NCBI GenBank assembly: GCA_963837105.1
Contig: CAWIMG010000027.1
Coordinates: forward strand, 124,001-188,000
DNA length: 64,000 bases
Origin: UBA9676 sp963837105
GTDB taxonomy: Bacteria > Actinomycetota > Actinomycetes > Streptosporangiales > Streptosporangiaceae
Direction: 5' to 3'
In this document: in pieces, positions 8,561 through 17,325 of the stretch
Position numbering within the stretch: the stretch's first letter is position 1
How the letters are laid out: every line of letters begins with the position of its first letter
The notes under the pieces: generated by a model
Seen by the model: the letters and a program-made list of their open reading frames with translations, nothing else
What the model was told of the DNA's origin: nothing
The model's database searches: none
Translations under genes and position numbers: made by a program

Positions 8561-9970
8561 GTGAATCCTTATGCAAGCTGGCTGAGCTCGGGAGACAACG
8601 CGTGGCAGATGACTGCCGCGACCCTCGTCGGCCTCATGAGCATCCCGGCCCTCGCCGTGATGTACGGCGGGCTGGTCCAGAAGAAGTGGGCCGTCAACAC
8701 CATGCTGATGGTGTTCTGCACGTTCTGTCTCACCCTGGTCGTCTGGGTCCTGTGGGCCTTCAAGATGGGCTTCGGTGAGCCCTGGATCGGCGGCAGCCTG
8801 CACCTGCTGGGCAGGCCCCAGCCAGTGGTCGGCGCCTCCGGCGAGCAGGCCCAGGCCAGCATCCCGCTGCTGACCGGCCTGATGCCGAAATTCCGGTTCC
8901 CGGAAGGGTCGCTGGTCTACTTCCAGTTCGTGTTCGCCGCGATCACCCCGATCCTGTTCATCGGCAGCGTGATTGGCCGGATCAGCTTCAAGGTCTGGCT
9001 GATCTTCGTGCCGCTGTGGATCACCTTCGCCTACGCGGTCAACGCCTTCCTGCTGTGGGGTGGCGGCTTCTGGGCGGGCAAGGGTGCGCTGGACTTCAGC
9101 GGCGGTTACGTGATCCATCTGGCGGCCGGCGTCTCCGGTTTCGTGGCGGCGGCGGTGGTCGGGCCGCGGCTCAAGCGCGACCGCGAGCACGGCGTGCCCA
9201 ACAACCTGATCTTTGTCTCGGTCGGTGCGGGCATCTTGTGGCTCGGCTGGAACGGGTTCAACGGCGGTGACCCGTACTTCGCGGGCGCGGACGCGACCGC
9301 GGCCGTGATCAACACCAACCTGGCCACGGCCGTGGCCATGATGACCTGGATCGTCATGGACATGATCGGCGGCCCGGGGCGCAAGGCGACCTTCCTGGGC
9401 GGGATCAACGGCATGATCTGCGGCCTGGTCGCCATCACCCCGGCGGCCGGCTACGTGAACGGTGTCGGCGCCATCATCATCGGCCTCGTGGCCTCGACCA
9501 TCGTCTGGTTCGCCTGGAACTACCTGAGCAAGGTCCGCCCGTTCAGCAAGGTCGACGACGCGCTCGGGGTGGTGTACACCCACGGCATCGCCGGCCTGCT
9601 CGGTGGCCTGCTGGTGGGCCTGCTGGCCGACCCGAAGATGATCGTCTACCTCGGCGTCGGCAAGAGCCCTAGCGTCTCCACCGCGGGCCTGTTCTACGGG
9701 AACCCGAAGCAGCTGCTCATCCAGGCCGGTGCCGCGCTGACCGTGATCGTCTGGGACGGCCTGGTCACCTTCCTCATCCTCCGGGGCATCGGGCTGTTCA
9801 TGAAGCTGCGGATACCCGACGAGGAACTGGAGGTGGGCGACGCGATGGTGCACGGCGAGGAGGCCTACCCGTCCGAGGAACTCACCCGGGTCGGGGCGGT
9901 GCCGGCGCTCAGCGGCACGGCGGCCGGGGCGGGGAAGCCAGCGGAACCGGCAGCGCACCGCGACGGCTGA
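8561..9970 (+). CDS. amt: ammonium transporter (Amt/MEP/Rh family)
   Basis: A 469-residue integral membrane channel for ammonium uptake, with about eleven hydrophobic helices. Family landmarks are MYGGLVQKKWAVNT in the first helices, the DFSGGYVIHLAAGVSGF motif with the first pore His near residue 190, WLGWNGFNGGD near 230, and VVYTHGIAGLLGGLLVGL with the second pore His near 345. The GTG start at 8561 follows GGAGG about 12 bases upstream. The cytoplasmic tail ends in a variable Ala/Gly/Pro stretch. No glnK or glnD gene follows, unlike the common actinobacterial amtB-glnK-glnD operon, so this is a solitary copy. A GlnR-like box upstream suggests nitrogen control. Confidence 0.93.
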   Translation: MNPYASWLSSGDNAWQMTAATLVGLMSIPALAVMYGGLVQKKWAVNTMLMVFCTFCLTLVVWVLWAFKMGFGEPWIGGSLHLLGRPQPVVGASGEQAQASIPLLTGLMPKFRFPEGSLVYFQFVFAAITPILFIGSVIGRISFKVWLIFVPLWITFAYAVNAFLLWGGGFWAGKGALDFSGGYVIHLAAGVSGFVAAAVVGPRLKRDREHGVPNNLIFVSVGAGILWLGWNGFNGGDPYFAGADATAAVINTNLATAVAMMTWIVMDMIGGPGRKATFLGGINGMICGLVAITPAAGYVNGVGAIIIGLVASTIVWFAWNYLSKVRPFSKVDDALGVVYTHGIAGLLGGLLVGLLADPKMIVYLGVGKSPSVSTAGLFYGNPKQLLIQAGAALTVIVWDGLVTFLILRGIGLFMKLRIPDEELEVGDAMVHGEEAYPSEELTRVGAVPALSGTAAGAGKPAEPAAHRDG

Positions 9971-9977
9971 GCGGGAC

Positions 9978-10009
9978 GGCGGGTGGCCCTGTCCGCGGGG
10001 TCACCCGCC
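9978..10009. terminator. bidirectional hairpin between amt and the convergent LLM gene
   Basis: GGCGGGTGGCCC pairs with GGGTCACCCGCC around an 8-base loop, with one G-U pair. It lies between two convergent stops at 9970 and 10024. No T-run is visible, as is usual for actinobacterial terminators. Confidence 0.6.
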
Positions 10010-10023
10010 TGCGCGCGGCCTGG

Positions 10024-10896
10024 TCAGAGATTGGCGACGGCCGGGATGACCTCGCTGCCGATGATCTCCAGCGGGGTTACCTCCCACACATCGGCGACCC
10101 CCCCGATCGCGGCCTGAAATCCCATCTGGGCCAGCTGGCCAAGCCGGTCGATCATCTCGCCGGTGTGCTCGCCCTTGGCGCCGGGATCGAAGATGAAATA
10201 GCAGGTCTTGGTGATCTCGTCGTAGTCCCGGCCCTCCGCCTCGCAGTGGCCGCGCAGCACGTCCAGCTTGCGGGCCAGGTCCGCGGTGGGGAACAGGTTG
10301 CACGCCTGGGCGTAGCGGGCCACCAGCCGCAGTGTCTTGCGCTCGCCGCCCCCGCCGATCATGACTGGTGGATGGGGTGCGGACAGCGCCTGCGGTGAGT
10401 TCAGCGGCCGCGCCAGCTGGTAGTGCCGGCCCTGGTAGGGGCTCTGGTCGCCGCGCCACATCTGCAGGCAGATCTGGAGCGTCTCCTCCAGCCGCTCGAA
10501 GCGTTCCGCCACCGGCGGGAACGGAATGCCCAGGCCGCGGGATTCCTCCTCGTTCCAGGCCGCGCCGATACCCAGCCAGGCCCGCCCGCCGGACAGCACG
10601 TCGAGCGTGGTCACGATCTTGGCGAGGATGCCCGGGTGCCGGTACACGGCGCCGGTCACCAGGGTCATCAGCTTGACCCGCGAGGTGAGTCCGGCCAGGT
10701 AGCCCAGCGTCGTGTAGGCCTCCAGCATTTCCTGGTCGGCTGGGCCGATCGCGCCGATCTGGAAAAAGTGGTCCATCACGGAGACGAACGAAAAGCCCGC
10801 CTCATCCGCGGTGCGGGCGACCCTGGCCAGGTCCGCACCGAGCCGGGCCGGGCCGCCCGGGCTGGTGAAATCAGGGATCTGCAGACCGATCTGCAT
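10024..10896 (-). CDS. LLM class F420-dependent oxidoreductase
   Basis: A 290-residue luciferase-like TIM-barrel protein of the kind that uses coenzyme F420 in actinobacteria. Markers are SVMDHFFQIG near residue 40, RVKLMTLVTGAVYRHPGILAK, the GRAWLGIGAAWNEEE motif near residue 108, and PPVMIGGGGERKTLR. The start follows a GGAGG-like site. It is divergent from the alpha/beta hydrolase at 10981 with a gap of under 100 bp, so a shared promoter region is likely. The substrate is unknown. Confidence 0.85.
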   Translation of the reverse strand: MQIGLQIPDFTSPGGPARLGADLARVARTADEAGFSFVSVMDHFFQIGAIGPADQEMLEAYTTLGYLAGLTSRVKLMTLVTGAVYRHPGILAKIVTTLDVLSGGRAWLGIGAAWNEEESRGLGIPFPPVAERFERLEETLQICLQMWRGDQSPYQGRHYQLARPLNSPQALSAPHPPVMIGGGGERKTLRLVARYAQACNLFPTADLARKLDVLRGHCEAEGRDYDEITKTCYFIFDPGAKGEHTGEMIDRLGQLAQMGFQAAIGGVADVWEVTPLEIIGSEVIPAVANL

Positions 10897-10980
10897 GCCA
10901 CCACCTCCGGCAGGAGGCTTTCATACCGGCCGGCCGGCGCGCTGGCCGGGGCACCGCCGGGTTCCCCGCACAATGGGATG

Positions 10981-11784
10981 ATGAGCCAGCCGCCGGTGCC
11001 GAAGGCGAGCACGATCGTCACCAGTGACGGGGTGCCGATCGATGCCGTGCACCTGCCGCGCGACAGCGAGCTGGCGATCGTGCTGGCGCACGGGTTCACC
11101 CTGTCCTGGCAGCACGGCCATGTGTGGCGGGTGGCCAACCGCCTCAACCGGATCGGCGGGGTGGTGACCTTCGACTTTCGCGGGCACGGCCGGTCCGGTG
11201 GCCTGTCCACGATGGGCGACCGGGAGATCCGGGACCTCGATGTGGCCGTGGCCTACGCGCAGGAGCTGGGCTACCAGCGCATCGCCGTGGTCGGCTTCTC
11301 GATGGGTGCCTCGATCGTGGTCCGCTACGCGGGCCTGATCGGCGGCGTGGATGCCGCGGTCTCGGTGAGTGGCCCCGGGCGCTGGTACTACCGCGGCACC
11401 GCGCCGATGCGCCGGGTGCACTGGGCGGTGGAGCGGCGGGCTGGCCGGCTGGTAACCCGGACCTGGCTGAAGACCAGGGTGAGCCCGGTGCCCTGGAATC
11501 CGGTGCCGGTCCCGCCTGCTGAGGCGGCCGCCCAGGTGGCCCCGATCCCGTTCCTGGTGGTGCACGGCGACCAGGATGAGTATTTCCCGGTCGAGCACGC
11601 CTACCAGCTCTACGATGCTGCCCACGAGCCCAAGGAACTGTGGGTGGTGCCCGGCTTCGGCCACGCTGAGTCCAGCGCCAGCAACAGCCTGGTCAACCGG
11701 ATCGGGGGCTGGGTACGGCAGGCGGCACTGCCCGGGAGCAACGGCCGGGCAGGCCAGCAGGGAGCAGGCCAGAAAGCGGGGTAA
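10981..11784 (+). CDS. alpha/beta hydrolase
   Basis: A 267-residue alpha/beta-fold hydrolase. The oxyanion region LAHGFTLSW lies near residue 40, the nucleophile elbow is GFSMGAS near residue 107, the acid is in HGDQDEYFP near 200, and the catalytic His is in PGFGHAE near 225. The two ATGs at 10978 and 10981 are both possible starts. The end is a Gly/Gln/Ala-rich tail. It is a serine hydrolase by motif (esterase, lipase or similar); the substrate is not evident. Confidence 0.82.
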   Translation: MSQPPVPKASTIVTSDGVPIDAVHLPRDSELAIVLAHGFTLSWQHGHVWRVANRLNRIGGVVTFDFRGHGRSGGLSTMGDREIRDLDVAVAYAQELGYQRIAVVGFSMGASIVVRYAGLIGGVDAAVSVSGPGRWYYRGTAPMRRVHWAVERRAGRLVTRTWLKTRVSPVPWNPVPVPPAEAAAQVAPIPFLVVHGDQDEYFPVEHAYQLYDAAHEPKELWVVPGFGHAESSASNSLVNRIGGWVRQAALPGSNGRAGQQGAGQKAG

Positions 11785-12013
11785 ACCGGGTAAGCCTGGC
11801 AACCAAGGCAAACCCGTTGGGCGGGCGGCAATACCAGGCTCTCCGCCGCAATTGTTGGCACTAACCAGCAATATTTCGTGATATATAATCGGCTGACACC
11901 TGATACCCCCTTGTTCGGCCAGGTCAGGGCCGGTATGCATAGGTAAATGCGCCACGGTGGGGCCTGCACCGCCGTTCGGCATTGACCGACAATCAGCGGA
12001 AGAGGTAAGGGCC
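11785..12013 (+). promoter_or_regulatory. AT-rich promoter region of the IclR regulator
   Basis: This gap is clearly richer in A and T than its surroundings, with AATATTTCGTGATATATAA at 11870-11888. It likely holds the promoter and autoregulatory site of the IclR gene that starts at 12014. No coding frame is convincing here. Confidence 0.4.
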
Positions 12014-12826
12014 GTGACGGAGGCAGATCGGCAGATCGCGGGCCGGTACACCGTGCAGAGCGTGGCGCGGGCCCTGCGGATGGTCGAGATGGTGGCGGAC
12101 GGCCCGGTGGCCGGGGTCACGCTCAGCGAACTGGCCCGGGGACTGGGCATCTCCAAGAGCAGCACGCTGTCTCTGGCCCGGACCCTGGTGGGCTTCGGGT
12201 ACCTGATCGATGCCAGGCCTGGCTACACGCTCGGCCCGGCGCTGGGCCGGCTGGGCGACGCCGTATTCCGGCAGCTCCCGCTGTGCGAGCTGGCCCGCCC
12301 GGCCATCGAGGACCTGCTGCAGGCCACCCAGCTGACCTCGCAGGTCGCGGTGAGCGATCACGGCTACCTGGTGTTCGTCGACCGGGTGCACAGCCCTGGC
12401 CAGGTGCGCTACTACACCCAGCTGGGCGAGCGCGAGCTGCCGTTTCAGTCGGCCGCGGGCAAGGCGATGCTCTCGACGATGGGCGTGGCCAACGTCCGGC
12501 AGCTCTGGCCCGAGCATGGGATTCCCGCCCGGACCAGCCGCACCATCACCGACGTGGACACATTGCTGACCAACCTGGCCACCGCGCGCAGGTCCGGGTT
12601 CGCCGTGGACGACGAGGAAGACGCGGACGGGGTGGTCTGCGTCGGCGCGGCCTTCTTCGGCCGTGGCGACACCTGCGCGGGCGCGCTGAGCGTCACCGGG
12701 GTCAAGGACGAGCTGCCAGCTCCCCGGATCGGCGAGCTAGGCGGTATCGTCCGCCGGGCCGCCGACCGGGTCTCCACCATCCTGGGCGGTCACGCCTACG
12801 CCGATCTGGGGCTAGCCGCGGACTGA
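12014..12826 (+). CDS. IclR family transcriptional regulator
   Basis: A 270-residue regulator with an N-terminal winged helix (YTVQSVARALRMVEMVA, then LSELARGLGISKSSTLSLARTLVGFGYL at about residues 37-64) and a C-terminal IclR effector domain (QVAVSDHGYLVFVDRV; LPFQSAAGKAMLS near residue 150; end motif ITGVKDELP-like). The GTG start at 12014 follows AGAGGTAAGG. Such proteins sense small aromatic or carboxylic acids and regulate nearby catabolic genes. No obvious catabolic operon adjoins it on the same strand, so its target is unknown. Confidence 0.86.
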   Translation: MTEADRQIAGRYTVQSVARALRMVEMVADGPVAGVTLSELARGLGISKSSTLSLARTLVGFGYLIDARPGYTLGPALGRLGDAVFRQLPLCELARPAIEDLLQATQLTSQVAVSDHGYLVFVDRVHSPGQVRYYTQLGERELPFQSAAGKAMLSTMGVANVRQLWPEHGIPARTSRTITDVDTLLTNLATARRSGFAVDDEEDADGVVCVGAAFFGRGDTCAGALSVTGVKDELPAPRIGELGGIVRRAADRVSTILGGHAYADLGLAAD

Positions 12827-12857
12827 GCGACCCCGGCCTCTGAGCGGCCGCGACGCC

Positions 12858-14294
12858 TCACCAGCTGGCCGGCAGCGGCTTGCCTTCGCTGTAGCCGGCC
12901 GCGCTCTGGATCCCGACCGTGGCCCGTTCGTGCAGTTCGCCGAGCGTGCTCGCGCCGGCGTAGGTGCAGGCGCTGCGAAGCCCGGCGGTGATCTGGTCAA
13001 TCAGGTCCTCCACCCCCGGCCGCTGCGGGTCGAGATACATCCGGGCGGTGGAGATGCCCTCCTCGAACAGTTCCTTGCGGGCCCGCTCGAACGGCGAGTC
13101 GGCCACCGAGCGCAGCCGTACCGCTCTGGCCGAGGCCATCCCGAAACTCTCCTTGTACAGCCGCCCGTCGGCGTCGCGGAACGTGTCGCCGGGCGACTCA
13201 TAGGTGCCCGCGAACCAGGACCCGATCATGACGTTGGCGGCCCCGGCGGCCAGGGCCAGCGCGACATCCCGCGGGTGCCGGACGCCGCCGTCCGCCCAGA
13301 CGTGCGCGCCCAGCCGGCGTGCCTCCGCCGCGCACTCCAGCACCGCGCTGAACTGCGGCCGTCCGACGCCGGTCATCATCCGGGTGGTGCACATGGCGCC
13401 CGGGCCGACCCCCACCTTGACGATGTTGGCGCCGGCTGCCACCAGGTCACGCACACCTTCAGCGGTGACCACGTTGCCGGCGGCCACCGGCACCGGCGGG
13501 GCGGTGTCGCGGACCGCGCGCAGCGCGCTGATCATCTTGTCCTGATGGCCGTGCGCGGTGTCCACCACCAGCAGGTCGATCCCGGCCGCGATCAGCTGCT
13601 TGGCCTTCAGCGCGACATCCCCGTTGATGCCGACCGCGGCGCCGATCCGCAGCCGCCCGGCCGAATCGGTCGCCGGCTTGTAGAGCGTCGCCCGCAGGGC
13701 ACCGGTCCGGGTCAGGATGCCGACCAGCGCCCCGCCGGCGTCAACCACCGGCGCCAGCCGGTGCCGCCCACCCTGCAGCATGCCAAACGCCTGCTGGGGG
13801 TCGGTCCCGGCAGCCAGGGTGAGCAGGTCGGTGGACATCACCTGGCGGAGCTGGGTGAAGCGGTCCACGCCCTGGCAGTCCGCCTCGGTCACCACCCCGG
13901 CCGGCCGGCCGCCCTCGACCACGACCACGGCCCCGTGTGCCCGCTTGGGCAGCAGGCTGAGCGCCTGCCCGGTGGTGTCGCCTGGGCCCAGCGTGATCGG
14001 GGTGTCGTGGACCAGGTCCCGGTCCTTCACCCAGGTGACCACGTCGGCCACCACGTCGATCGGGATGTCCTGGGGCAGGATCGCGATCCCGCCCCGGCGG
14101 GCGATGGTCTCGGCCATCCGGCGGCCGGAGACGGCCGTCATGTTGGCCACCACCACCGGGATGGTGGTCCCGCTGCCGTCGCCGGTGCGCAGGTCAACAT
14201 CGAGCCGGGAGCCCACCGCCGACCGGCCCGGGACGAGGAAAACGTCACTGTAGGTCAGGTCGTGCGGCACGGCCTGACTGGAGAGGAACCGCAC
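12858..14294 (-). CDS. guaB1: GuaB1 family IMP dehydrogenase-related protein (probable GMP reductase)
   Basis: A 478-residue IMPDH/GMP-reductase barrel with a CBS pair inserted at about residues 95-210 (LPKRAHGAVVVVEGG; MSTDLLTLAAGTDPQQAF; LVGILTRTGALRATLY). The catalytic loop reads VGPGAMCTTRMMTGVG, with Cys followed by Thr-Thr. The N-terminus LTYSDVFLVPGRS and the motif IPVVVANMTAVSGRRMAET are those of mycobacterial GuaB1, which is the same length and was shown to reduce GMP to IMP. The GTG start at 14294 gives the best fit to that family. It is divergent from folP2 with about 40 bp between starts. Confidence 0.88.
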   Translation of the reverse strand: MRFLSSQAVPHDLTYSDVFLVPGRSAVGSRLDVDLRTGDGSGTTIPVVVANMTAVSGRRMAETIARRGGIAILPQDIPIDVVADVVTWVKDRDLVHDTPITLGPGDTTGQALSLLPKRAHGAVVVVEGGRPAGVVTEADCQGVDRFTQLRQVMSTDLLTLAAGTDPQQAFGMLQGGRHRLAPVVDAGGALVGILTRTGALRATLYKPATDSAGRLRIGAAVGINGDVALKAKQLIAAGIDLLVVDTAHGHQDKMISALRAVRDTAPPVPVAAGNVVTAEGVRDLVAAGANIVKVGVGPGAMCTTRMMTGVGRPQFSAVLECAAEARRLGAHVWADGGVRHPRDVALALAAGAANVMIGSWFAGTYESPGDTFRDADGRLYKESFGMASARAVRLRSVADSPFERARKELFEEGISTARMYLDPQRPGVEDLIDQITAGLRSACTYAGASTLGELHERATVGIQSAAGYSEGKPLPASW

Positions 14295-14323
14295 CTGTCC
14301 GATTCTGCCGCACCCGTGGCCCC

Positions 14324-14329
14324 TATCCT
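14324..14329 (+). promoter_or_regulatory. -10 box for leaderless folP2
   Basis: TATCCT ends seven bases before the GTG at 14337. No ribosome binding site is visible, so transcription probably starts at or next to the start codon. Confidence 0.5.
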
Positions 14330-14336
14330 GCTGTCG

Positions 14337-15249
14337 GTGACCACCGGCAGCCCCGAACCTGGCAGGACGCTGCGCCTGCGCGGCCGGGAGTGGCCGCCCG
14401 GCTCGTTCGGCATCATGGCGGTGATCAACCGGACGCCGGACTCGTTCTTCGACCACGGCTCCACCTACGAGTTCGGGGCCGCGATGGCGGCCGCGGACCG
14501 GGCGGTCGCCGATGGCGCCGGGATCGTGGACATCGGCGGGGTGAAGGCGGGCCCGGGCGAGGATGTGACCACGGCCGAGGAGATCCGGCGGGTGGCCGGG
14601 CTGGTGGCGGCCATCCGGGCCCAGCACCCGTCGGTGGTGATCAGCGTGGACACCTGGCGCGCGGAGGTGGGCGAGGCGGTTGCCCGGGCCGGCGCGGACC
14701 TGCTCAACGACGCCTGGGGTGGCGCTGACCCGGACCTGGCCCGGGTGGCGGCGGCACACGGACTGGGGCTGGTCTGCTCACACGCGGGCGGGCTGGCCCC
14801 GCGGACCCGGCCGCACCGGCCCGCCTACGCCGATGTGGTGGCGGAGGTGCGCGGCTACGTCACGGCGGCGGCGGAACGGGCGGTCGCGGCCGGCGTGCGC
14901 CCGGACGGGATCGTGATCGACCCCGCCCACGACTTCGGCAAGAACACCTGGCACTCGCTGGCGCTGACCCGGCATACCGCGGATTCTGGTGGCCACCGGC
15001 TGGCCGGTACTGGTAGCGGTCTCGAACAAGGATTTCATCGGGGAGAGCATTGGCCTGCCGCTGGCCGAGCGGGGGGAGGGAACCACCGCCGCGCTGGCGG
15101 TCTGCGCCTGGGAAGGCGCCCGGCTTTTCCGGGTGCACGACGTGCCCGCCGCCCGGGACGCCCTGGCCACGGTCGCAGCGCTGCGGGACGCCCTGGCTGG
15201 CGGGAAACCGGCGGGCGGGAAACCGGCTGGCCGGGTCAGGGGGAGCTGA
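14337..15249 (+). pseudogene. folP2: dihydropteroate synthase-like FolP2, frameshifted
   Basis: A FolP-fold protein close to mycobacterial FolP2, a DHPS paralogue that lacks demonstrated DHPS activity in that genus. It has GIMAVINRTPDSFFDHG near residue 22, DIGGVKAGPGE, SVDTWRAEV, LLNDAWGG, SHAGGLAPRTRP and IDPAHDFGKNTWHSL. The frame breaks at CGGATTCTG (14980-14988). Dropping one T gives HTADLVATGWPVLVAVSNKD, the expected family sequence, and runs to the stop at 15249. The rest is intact, so an assembly indel is likely. Its 3' end overlaps the convergent TetR gene by 14 bp. Confidence 0.82.
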
Positions 15250-15994
15250 AGGCGGCGAACATGATGGCCGTGATCCGGTCCACCATCTCGTCCCTGGGCA
15301 GCCGAACTTCCACGCTGAGCAGGTAGTTCACCCGCTCCAGCATCATCAGGCAGGCCACGGCGGTCAGTTCCGCCCGCCCGGCCGGCGCGGTCGCCCAGCC
15401 GCCGCTGGTATCCCCGGCCGCCGGGGCCGCGGTCATGCCCTGGGTCATCGCCTCGGCCAGCCGGAACAGCAACTGGAGCCCGTCCCCCCAGACCTCCTCG
15501 CCGACGATGTCGGCCTGGCTGAGGATGCGGATCACCGCGGCGTGGGCGGAGTAGGTCTGGCAGAACCGGTCCACCCACTCCCGCAGCGCCACCCGGCCGT
15601 CCTCGTTGCGGGTGACCACCGGGAAGGCGTCGGTGAGCACGCCCATGTCGTGCAGCGCGTCCCGCAGCAGCGCCTTGAACAGGTCATCCTTGTTGGCGAA
15701 GTACAGGTAGAAGGTGCCGTGCGAGGTCCGCGCGCGGCGCACGATGTCGTCCACCCGGACCGTCTGGTAGCCGCGCTCATCGAACTCGGCCAGGCCCGCC
15801 TCAAGCAGCCTGCGTACCGTCTGGCGGCCCTGCGCTCGCAGTTCCCGGTCCTGCGCCGGGCGGCCGCCGCCCAGCGATGGCCGCTTGCCTCTTGCCCCTT
15901 CGCCCCGGGCCCGGCCTGCGGGTGACGACTTCTTCACGGCGGGCTGATCGCCCGCCTCCCCGGATGCTGTGCCGGGGCCTGCTTCCCGACTCAT
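15236..15994 (-). CDS. TetR/AcrR family transcriptional regulator
   Basis: A 252-residue regulator. After a basic Gly/Arg-rich leader of about 55 residues comes the TetR helix-turn-helix (RLLEAGLAEFDERGYQTVRVDDIVRRA, then TSHGTFYLYFANKDDLF). The C-terminal ligand domain of about 130 residues resembles those of regulators of lipid or drug-efflux genes, but the ligand is not predictable. It converges on folP2 and is divergent from the transglycosylase gene at 16133. The true start may be further in than the one given, as the leader is not conserved. Confidence 0.85.
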   Translation of the reverse strand: MSREAGPGTASGEAGDQPAVKKSSPAGRARGEGARGKRPSLGGGRPAQDRELRAQGRQTVRRLLEAGLAEFDERGYQTVRVDDIVRRARTSHGTFYLYFANKDDLFKALLRDALHDMGVLTDAFPVVTRNEDGRVALREWVDRFCQTYSAHAAVIRILSQADIVGEEVWGDGLQLLFRLAEAMTQGMTAAPAAGDTSGGWATAPAGRAELTAVACLMMLERVNYLLSVEVRLPRDEMVDRITAIMFAAFSSP

Positions 15995-16118
15995 GCTCGG
16001 AGACTAGCCCGCCCGGGGCCGGGACCGCCCGCTTTATGGCCGCCGGCATGTTCAGGCTGGCCCGCCGGTCACCCGGATCTCACCCAGATCGCGTGTTCTG
16101 CCCCGGCCGCGTGCCGGT

Positions 16119-16124
16119 TAGGGT
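16119..16124 (+). promoter_or_regulatory. -10 box for the transglycosylase gene
   Basis: TAGGGT lies eight bases before the ATG at 16133, in the arrangement seen for leaderless actinobacterial genes. Confidence 0.45.
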
Positions 16125-16132
16125 TGACCGCG

Positions 16133-17296
16133 ATGAGGTGCCTCCCGCGGCGCAGGGCGCCGCGACCGGCCGCCGTCAGGTTCCGCGCATGGCGGGGCGC
16201 TGCGGCCTCAGGGGCAATGGCCGCGATGCTCGCCGGCGTCCCGCTGGCGGGCCAGTTCCTCCCGCTCAGCCCGGCCATGACCCGCCCGGCGGAGCCGGGC
16301 CCGTCCCCGGCCGCCGGCACCGGCGGCCGCGCCAGCACCGGCGGCCCGGCCAGCGCCGGCTTTACCGGGATCGTCCTGCCCGATCTGGCGGTGGTCCGGC
16401 CGCGGGGCATCACCGACGCGAAGCTGGCCGCGCTGGCCCGGCTGACCGGGGTGCGGGAGGTGCTGGCCATGGATGGCGCCGCGCTCGCCTTCCGCGGCCA
16501 TCGGGTCAACGTGCTTGGTGTCGATGTCCGGCGGTTCCGGTCCTGGACGCCGCTGGCCACCGCCTCCGACCAGCGGCTGTGGGCAGGGCTGGCGGCGGGT
16601 GGCTTCGTCGCCTCCCCGGCCGCCCAGCAGCTGCTGGGGCTGCGGGCCGGGGCCAGCTACCGGCTGCCGGCCGCCTCCCGGGTGACCCTGACCTACCGCG
16701 GCCCGGCCAGCTTCGGTGTGGGCGGTGCCGAGCTGGTGGTCAGCGACGCGGTGACCGCCCGGCTCGGGCTCAACCGCCGCGTGGTCGCCCTCCTCAGCGC
16801 CCCCGGGGTGGCCATGGGCCCGCTGGACAGCAGGGTCCGCGCGGTGCTGGGCGGCGGCCGGCTGGTCCGGCTGCGGGCGCCGCAGCTCCCGGTGGACAGC
16901 GCCCCCGCCGGGCGGCCGGGCACGTACCTGGAGCTGTTCCGCGCCTCGGCGGCGAGGTACTGCCCCGGCCTGTCGTGGACGGTGCTGGCCGCGATCGGCC
17001 AGATCGAGAGCGGCGACGGCACCAATAACGGCCCGTCCCGGGCGGGTGCGCTCGGCCCGATGCAGTTCCTGCCCTCGACCTGGCAGACCTGGGGCATCAC
17101 CGCGTTCGGCCAGACCGGCCCGCCCAACGTGCTGAATCCTTACGACGCGGTGCCATCGGCGGCGCGGTATCTGTGCGCGGCCGGGGCCGGCACGCCGGCG
17201 GGCCTGGCTCAGGCGATCTTCGCCTACAACCACGCGGCCTGGTACGTGTCCCAAGTGCTGGCGCTGGCCAGCGAGTACGCCCAGCAGTACGGCTGA
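16133..17296 (+). CDS. secreted lytic transglycosylase (SLT-type)
   Basis: A 387-residue cell-wall enzyme. The N-terminus is basic then hydrophobic (a signal or anchor at about residues 15-45). A variable middle region of about 200 residues follows. The C-terminal 115 residues are a soluble-lytic-transglycosylase fold: TVLAAIGQIESGDGTNN supplies the catalytic Glu, followed by GALGPMQFLPSTWQTWG and NPYDAVPSAARYLC. It would cleave peptidoglycan glycan strands outside the membrane. The start at 16133 is chosen because of the TAGGGT box. A TTG at 16124 is the alternative. Confidence 0.83.
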   Translation: MRCLPRRRAPRPAAVRFRAWRGAAASGAMAAMLAGVPLAGQFLPLSPAMTRPAEPGPSPAAGTGGRASTGGPASAGFTGIVLPDLAVVRPRGITDAKLAALARLTGVREVLAMDGAALAFRGHRVNVLGVDVRRFRSWTPLATASDQRLWAGLAAGGFVASPAAQQLLGLRAGASYRLPAASRVTLTYRGPASFGVGGAELVVSDAVTARLGLNRRVVALLSAPGVAMGPLDSRVRAVLGGGRLVRLRAPQLPVDSAPAGRPGTYLELFRASAARYCPGLSWTVLAAIGQIESGDGTNNGPSRAGALGPMQFLPSTWQTWGITAFGQTGPPNVLNPYDAVPSAARYLCAAGAGTPAGLAQAIFAYNHAAWYVSQVLALASEYAQQYG

Positions 17297-17325
17297 CCGG
17301 CCGGGCGGGCTGGTTGGATGGAGCC

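Noticed and set aside
8033..9958. A 641-residue minus-strand frame opposite the VOC and amt genes
   Set aside because: It is antisense to a conserved ammonium transporter and has no recognisable domain.
12930..14315. A long plus-strand frame running into folP2
   Set aside because: It is antisense to guaB1; only the part after 14316 resembles a protein family.
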